Below, in pieces: positions 60,527 through 64,000 of a stretch of DNA of 64,000 nucleotides. The translations under genes were made by a program, and so were the position numbers. How positions within the stretch are numbered: the first letter of the stretch is position 1; each line of letters starts with the position of its first letter. The notes below the pieces were generated by a model that had not been told where the DNA came from, did no database searches, and saw nothing but the letters and a program-made list of their open reading frames with translations. The DNA is taken from NCBI RefSeq assembly GCF_000717275.1, contig NZ_JNYV01000002.1, positions 372,001 to 436,000 on the forward strand, in the 5' to 3' direction. The DNA is from Kitasatospora arboriphila (lineage in GTDB: Bacteria > Actinomycetota > Actinomycetes > Mycobacteriales > Mycobacteriaceae).

Positions 60527-61873
60527 ATGTCTACACATTGGCGCGTTCCGTTCGAGCGGTTTCGTACCAATGCGTCGCACGGTCATGACGCGACCGCGAA
60601 CGCGGTCAGCTCGCCCTCGGTCGACGACACCGGCCTGCGGAGCCCCCGGCTGATTGCCCGGGTGGGGACGCTGCTGGCGTTCTGCATCACCGTCTGTTTC
60701 GTCACCGGGATGCTCAGTCATTGGATTCAGCATCCGCCGAGCTGGTTCTATTGGCCGTCGCGTCCGGTGTGGCTCTACCAGGTGACACAAGGACTGCACG
60801 TGATAACCGGCGTGGTGACCATCCCGCTACTGCTGATCAAACTTCAGCTCGTTTACCCCAAGTTGTTCGCCAGGCCGATTGTCGGTTCGCCTGCTCGCGC
60901 CGTTGAACGAGCCTCGGTCGCCGTGTTGGTCAGTTCGACCATATTTCAGCTCTTGACCGGTCTGCTCAACACTGCGCAGTGGTATCCGTGGAAGTTCTTC
61001 TTCACCACCACCCACTACGCAATGTCGTTTCTCGTCGTGGCCTCGGTGCTGGTTCACATCGCAGTGAAGCTCCCGATAATCCAACGTGCGCTGGGCAGTT
61101 CCCTGGAAGCCACTGACCCCATCGACAACAACCTCCGACCTGCGACACCGATCGAGGATTCAGAGGCCCTGGACGAGCAAACGCCACCTCGCGAGGTCAC
61201 GTCAGTCGCGTCTTCTACCGGCAGCCGGCCTTCAGTTCGAATGGGGAAAGACAACTGGTTTGCAACTTTCGGTTCGGATGGGGGTGCGATATCGCGGCGC
61301 ACGGTTCTCCGGGGCACCGTCGCCGTCGGGCTGCTCACCGCACTTGCCTTCGCAGGTCAAACCGTGCCGTTCCTGCGCTGGTTCGCATTCCTCGCTCCTC
61401 GCTCGGGGGAGGGTCCGCAAGGTGTTCCGATCAATCGGACTGCATCGGCGGCAGGCGTCCTCGAGTCAGCCCGCAGCCCCGACTATCGGTTGACGATCAG
61501 CAGCGGGCCGATGACGCGGGAACTGACCATCGATCAGCTGCGAGCCCTGCCACAACACCGCAGCGATCTGCCGATCGCCTGCGTGGAAGGGTGGAGCGCC
61601 CAAGGCAAATGGGGTGGCGTACGGGTCCGTGATCTCGTTGCGTTCGTCGGCGGCGATCGCGGCCACGACATCCGCTTGACCTCTCTGGAAGCCGGCCTCT
61701 ACGGAGTCAGCACCCTCCCCGCCAACTTCGCCGACGACCCACTCTCGCTGATCGCCCTCGAACTCAATGGAGAGCCGCTGACCATCGACCACGGCTACCC
61801 ATGTCGACTCATTGCTCCGAACCGGCCCGGGGTACTGCAGACCAAATGGTTGACGCGAATCGAGATCCTATGA
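60527..61873 (+). CDS. polytopic molybdopterin oxidoreductase with internal Tat motif
   Basis: 448 residues. Four N-terminal helices (near 45-65, 85-110, 130-155, 160-185) form a cytochrome-b-like module with His residues in GLHVITG and THYAM...LVHIAVK, suitable for heme. After a loop, residues 256-262 read SRRTVLR followed by a fifth hydrophobic helix, a twin-arginine signal in mid-protein. The C-terminal SUOX-like domain has CVEGWSAQGKWGGVRVRDL near 355 with the Cys that would bind molybdenum. This is the dual Sec/Tat topology described for some actinobacterial molybdoproteins. ATG at 60527 chosen; no strong ribosome site. Confidence 0.88.
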   Translation: MSTHWRVPFERFRTNASHGHDATANAVSSPSVDDTGLRSPRLIARVGTLLAFCITVCFVTGMLSHWIQHPPSWFYWPSRPVWLYQVTQGLHVITGVVTIPLLLIKLQLVYPKLFARPIVGSPARAVERASVAVLVSSTIFQLLTGLLNTAQWYPWKFFFTTTHYAMSFLVVASVLVHIAVKLPIIQRALGSSLEATDPIDNNLRPATPIEDSEALDEQTPPREVTSVASSTGSRPSVRMGKDNWFATFGSDGGAISRRTVLRGTVAVGLLTALAFAGQTVPFLRWFAFLAPRSGEGPQGVPINRTASAAGVLESARSPDYRLTISSGPMTRELTIDQLRALPQHRSDLPIACVEGWSAQGKWGGVRVRDLVAFVGGDRGHDIRLTSLEAGLYGVSTLPANFADDPLSLIALELNGEPLTIDHGYPCRLIAPNRPGVLQTKWLTRIEIL

Positions 61874-62307
61874 CTGTGCGCATTGTTCGGATCACCCTTG
61901 TGCTCCTCGCCTTGGCTGCCGGCTACTACGGGATCTCCTTGATCTGGTCCATGCCACGCGGGGACCAGCTCTCCATCGCGTTCTGGCTTGCGGGCGGACT
62001 GATCGTCCACGACGCGCTCTTCGCCCCGGCATGCATCGCTCTTGGTTACGCGGCGAAACGCGTTCTGCCACAACAATGGTGGCCGCCGGCGCTGCTCGCG
62101 CTTGCAGCGAGTCTGATCGTACTCATCCTGTCCGTGCCGGTTCTGGCGCCACGCCCTTCGGACAGAGACCCCGACAACGCGACCATCCTCGACCGCCCTT
62201 ACGGGGTGAGTGTCCTCATCGCCCTCGGCATCATCTGGCTACTGGCATGCATCATCATCCTCATGCAGCGACGTAACCGCGCCGCGACAGCCGGACGCCG
62301 GGGGTAG
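61870..62307 (+). CDS. small membrane protein coupled to the molybdoprotein
   Basis: 145 residues with four hydrophobic helices (near 3-23, 38-60, 75-95 and 118-138) and a basic tail. It overlaps the molybdopterin oxidoreductase stop by ATGA, so it is cotranscribed and may be a partner in electron transfer or assembly. No family recognised. Confidence 0.8.
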   Translation: MTVRIVRITLVLLALAAGYYGISLIWSMPRGDQLSIAFWLAGGLIVHDALFAPACIALGYAAKRVLPQQWWPPALLALAASLIVLILSVPVLAPRPSDRDPDNATILDRPYGVSVLIALGIIWLLACIIILMQRRNRAATAGRRG

Positions 62308-62334
62308 CACCCTGCGGCCCCGCCGTGGCGCCCA

Positions 62335-62733
62335 TCAGTTCGGAGCGAACACTCGACGCAGACCCAGGAATCGCACGACGGTGGCAACCAGATTCGCGGC
62401 CACCAGAACGAGAACTTCCTGTGCTCGGGACGGATCCGGTCTCCAGATCTGCAACAACCACAGTGCTCCGCTGGTCACCACCAACCCGAGAGCGAAAACG
62501 GCAAGGCCCTGTGCGTACTGCCGGACGATGGCGTCATTTCCGCGGATCCCAAAGGTGAACCGTCGGTTGACCGCGGTATTGCCGATCGCAGAGATCAACA
62601 GTGCCAACACATTCGCGACCTGCGACGGCATCGCGATGCGAAGAAGAACGAACAGCAGCACATAGGCGGCCGCACTGGCGCCCCCTACGACGTAGAAGCG
62701 GAACAGCACGCTGCGATACCACTTGGTAAACAC
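62335..62733 (-). CDS. GtrA-like membrane protein
   Basis: 132 residues with four helices: FRFYVVGGASAAAYVLLFVLL near residue 10, NVLALLISAIGNTAVNRRFTFG near 41-62, and two more near 75-95 and 105-120. The NRRFTFG motif is typical of GtrA proteins, thought to help move lipid-linked sugars across the membrane. Its position at the end of the sugar locus fits that. Starts with GTG; convergent with the membrane-protein gene. Confidence 0.9.
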   Translation of the reverse strand: MFTKWYRSVLFRFYVVGGASAAAYVLLFVLLRIAMPSQVANVLALLISAIGNTAVNRRFTFGIRGNDAIVRQYAQGLAVFALGLVVTSGALWLLQIWRPDPSRAQEVLVLVAANLVATVVRFLGLRRVFAPN

Positions 62734-63079
62734 CGTTCCGCACCCTTACCCGATCGATGAAACGCCGCACCAACGACGCACACGGTCCGCCACACATGGC
62801 GACGCCATCTGGATCAATCATGTCATCTACGACCGCTTGTGCAGGATTGACCGTGCAAGCGATGGCCTCGACATCTCGACCATGGATCGCTACATCGCGA
62901 GGCGGGCGTTGTCGACTGTGCCCTCCACTTCACAGATGACGCCGCTGAGTGGCCCGGGTTGGCGGCGGTTTCATCGGCCCGCAATCACCTCGTTGCCGAC
63001 TCAGTCAGTCGATGCCCGATAAGCTGAAGCCATCTTTGTTCGGAGGATGCATGCGTCCGTGACCGAGGTGAGGACGCAC
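62734..63079. other. gene-free stretch before the GAF-ANTAR gene
   Basis: About 346 bases; the open frames present are Arg/Ser-rich and lack ribosome sites. It should contain the promoters of GtrA and the ANTAR gene; no clear operator seen. Confidence 0.45.
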
Positions 63080-63886
63080 ATGATCAAGGACGCCCCCGAC
63101 GCGATTGCAGCATCCGCTGGGCTCGACGCTGAAGCAGGCGTGGATCGCGCCGAACTCTTCGGCGGCGATGCCGACGATCTCAGGGACAGTTTGAGCTCGT
63201 TGTCGCAGCTGGCGATGACGTCTCTGACACTCCCGCAAACACTCACGCACATAGCAGAATTCGCGGTCAATGCCATTCCCGGTGCCGATGGGGCCGGGCT
63301 GACCTTGCTGGAGGGCGATCGCCGGAACACGGTTGTCGCCAGCGACGATTTTGTGGTCGCGGTGGACAACATCCAGTATTCGCTGGGCGAAGGGCCCTGC
63401 ATCACTGCCGCCGAGCAGGGTCAGACCGTACGGTCGGGCTCGCTCGGAGGAGACGCGCAATGGCCGCGTTTCGGTCCGCGGGTCGGCCGGCTCGGCGTGC
63501 ACAGTGTCCTGTCTCTCCCGCTGCAGACAGATGACGGGGTTCTGGGCGCGATGAACGTGTATGCCCGTGCAAAGGACGCGTTCGACGACCGCGCCGTCAC
63601 CCTCGGCGAGCTGTTCGCCGTCCCGGCGGCGGTCTCGGTGCAGAACGCACAAGCACTGTCCAACGCGTTGCTGTTGTCCGAACAGCTGCAGAAGGCGCTG
63701 ACCAACCGGAAGATCATCGATCACGCCATCGGCATCGTGGTCAGTCGCAGCGGCTGCACCAGCGCCGAAGCGTTTTCGAGGCTGCGGGAGATGAGCCAGA
63801 AGGAACACAAGAAGTTGGCAGAGGTCGCCCAGTCGATCTTCGACGACGCGAAAAGGCGGGCTCAGGCGCGACGCTCCGGATCGTGA
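63080..63886 (+). CDS. GAF-ANTAR domain regulator
   Basis: 268 residues. GAF domain over residues ~40-190 (GADGAGLTLLEGDRRNTVVASDD; LGEGPCITAAEQGQTVRSG; GVHSVLSLPL), then an ANTAR three-helix RNA-binding module (LQKALTNRKIIDHAIGIVVSRSGCTSAEAFSRLREMSQKEHKKLAEVAQSIF) in two short pieces. ANTAR proteins bind paired RNA hairpins to stop termination; the GAF domain senses a ligand. I chose ATG 63080 because GTGAGG lies six bases upstream; earlier starts at 63047 and 63059 are possible. Confidence 0.88.
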   Translation: MIKDAPDAIAASAGLDAEAGVDRAELFGGDADDLRDSLSSLSQLAMTSLTLPQTLTHIAEFAVNAIPGADGAGLTLLEGDRRNTVVASDDFVVAVDNIQYSLGEGPCITAAEQGQTVRSGSLGGDAQWPRFGPRVGRLGVHSVLSLPLQTDDGVLGAMNVYARAKDAFDDRAVTLGELFAVPAAVSVQNAQALSNALLLSEQLQKALTNRKIIDHAIGIVVSRSGCTSAEAFSRLREMSQKEHKKLAEVAQSIFDDAKRRAQARRSGS

Positions 63887-64000
63887 GAACGATCCGCCTG
63901 TCGAACCAAGACCACGGCGGTGGTGGGGTTTCACACCGGAGGTGAGACGCGTAGGGTCGAATTGCCGACGTCAGCCGAGCTGATTCCCATCCGCTGCAGG

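Noticed and set aside
63962..64000. Possible TTG start of a further gene at the right edge
   Set aside because: Only 13 codons are visible after a weak AGGG site; too short to support.

Overview
The window looks like chromosomal DNA from a mycolic-acid-containing, high-GC actinomycete (order Mycobacteriales; Gordonia, Williamsia or a close relative is my best guess, not proven). The markers are an antigen-85-type mycolyltransferase-like protein, a DUF3068/PorA-type protein, glucosylglycerate hydrolase, an F420-type LLM oxidoreductase, an IdeR-like iron box, a KstR-like steroid box and actinobacterial families such as DUF3263, DUF2252 and GAF-ANTAR. Starts are often GTG or TTG, and many adjacent genes overlap by ATGA. 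I found no rRNA, tRNA, CRISPR array, prophage or intact insertion sequence.

Layout. 1-5.4 kb: an alpha/beta hydrolase cut by the window edge, glucosylglycerate hydrolase, an SDR, an SCO6745-like protein, DUF3263, a small membrane protein and a MarR regulator. 5.1-7.6 kb: an epoxide-hydrolase-like protein and a ketosteroid-isomerase-like protein behind a perfect KstR-type palindrome, then dps. 7.7-11.8 kb: an EAL-like/DICT sensor with a degraded EAL domain, DUF2252, a proline-rich membrane protein and a VOC protein. 11.8-16.2 kb: an iron-siderophore locus (MFS divergent from a binding protein, permease and ATPase, with an IdeR-like box between). 16.2-25.6 kb: TetR, a Tat-exported cholesterol-oxidase-like GMC enzyme, a secreted lipase, a cupin/HTH pair divergent from a zinc alcohol dehydrogenase, an SDR broken by an internal deletion, and a PhoD phosphatase. 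25.6-34.5 kb: a PAS-GGDEF protein with a degenerate GGDEF site, MFS, msrB-msrA, a DUF3068 protein, an FAD oxidase, a lipase and an Ag85-like esterase.

34.7-41.2 kb is the most unusual part. It holds a coiled-coil membrane protein with C-terminal 13-residue repeats, a cluster of three DnaA-box-like 9-mers far from any dnaA gene, and a family of three related proteins. Two of these join a LolA/RseB-like N-terminal domain to a helical tail resembling the GyrA coiled-coil segment; the third carries a DUF6924-like domain. A broken partial copy of one of them lies downstream. Next to it (41.2-42.9 kb) is a cobalt-type nitrile hydratase operon (beta, alpha, accessory protein). 43.2-51.4 kb is mostly small regulator/enzyme pairs (HTH with SDR, MarR with quinone oxidoreductase and twin operators, TetR with VOC and a palindrome) plus small lipoproteins and membrane proteins, and a beta-lactamase-fold lipoprotein lacking the SxxK nucleophile.

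52.0-62.7 kb is a coherent sugar/envelope locus. It holds methylthioadenosine phosphorylase, a sugar-nucleotide epimerase, a sensor kinase and response regulator, a polytopic membrane protein, a GT2 glycosyltransferase, a DUF2064 glycosyltransferase-like protein, a methyltransferase, a lipoprotein, a polytopic molybdopterin oxidoreductase with an internal Tat motif, a small membrane protein and a GtrA protein. Part of it matches, from memory, the order of Rv0535-Rv0541c in M. tuberculosis. The window ends with a GAF-ANTAR regulator.
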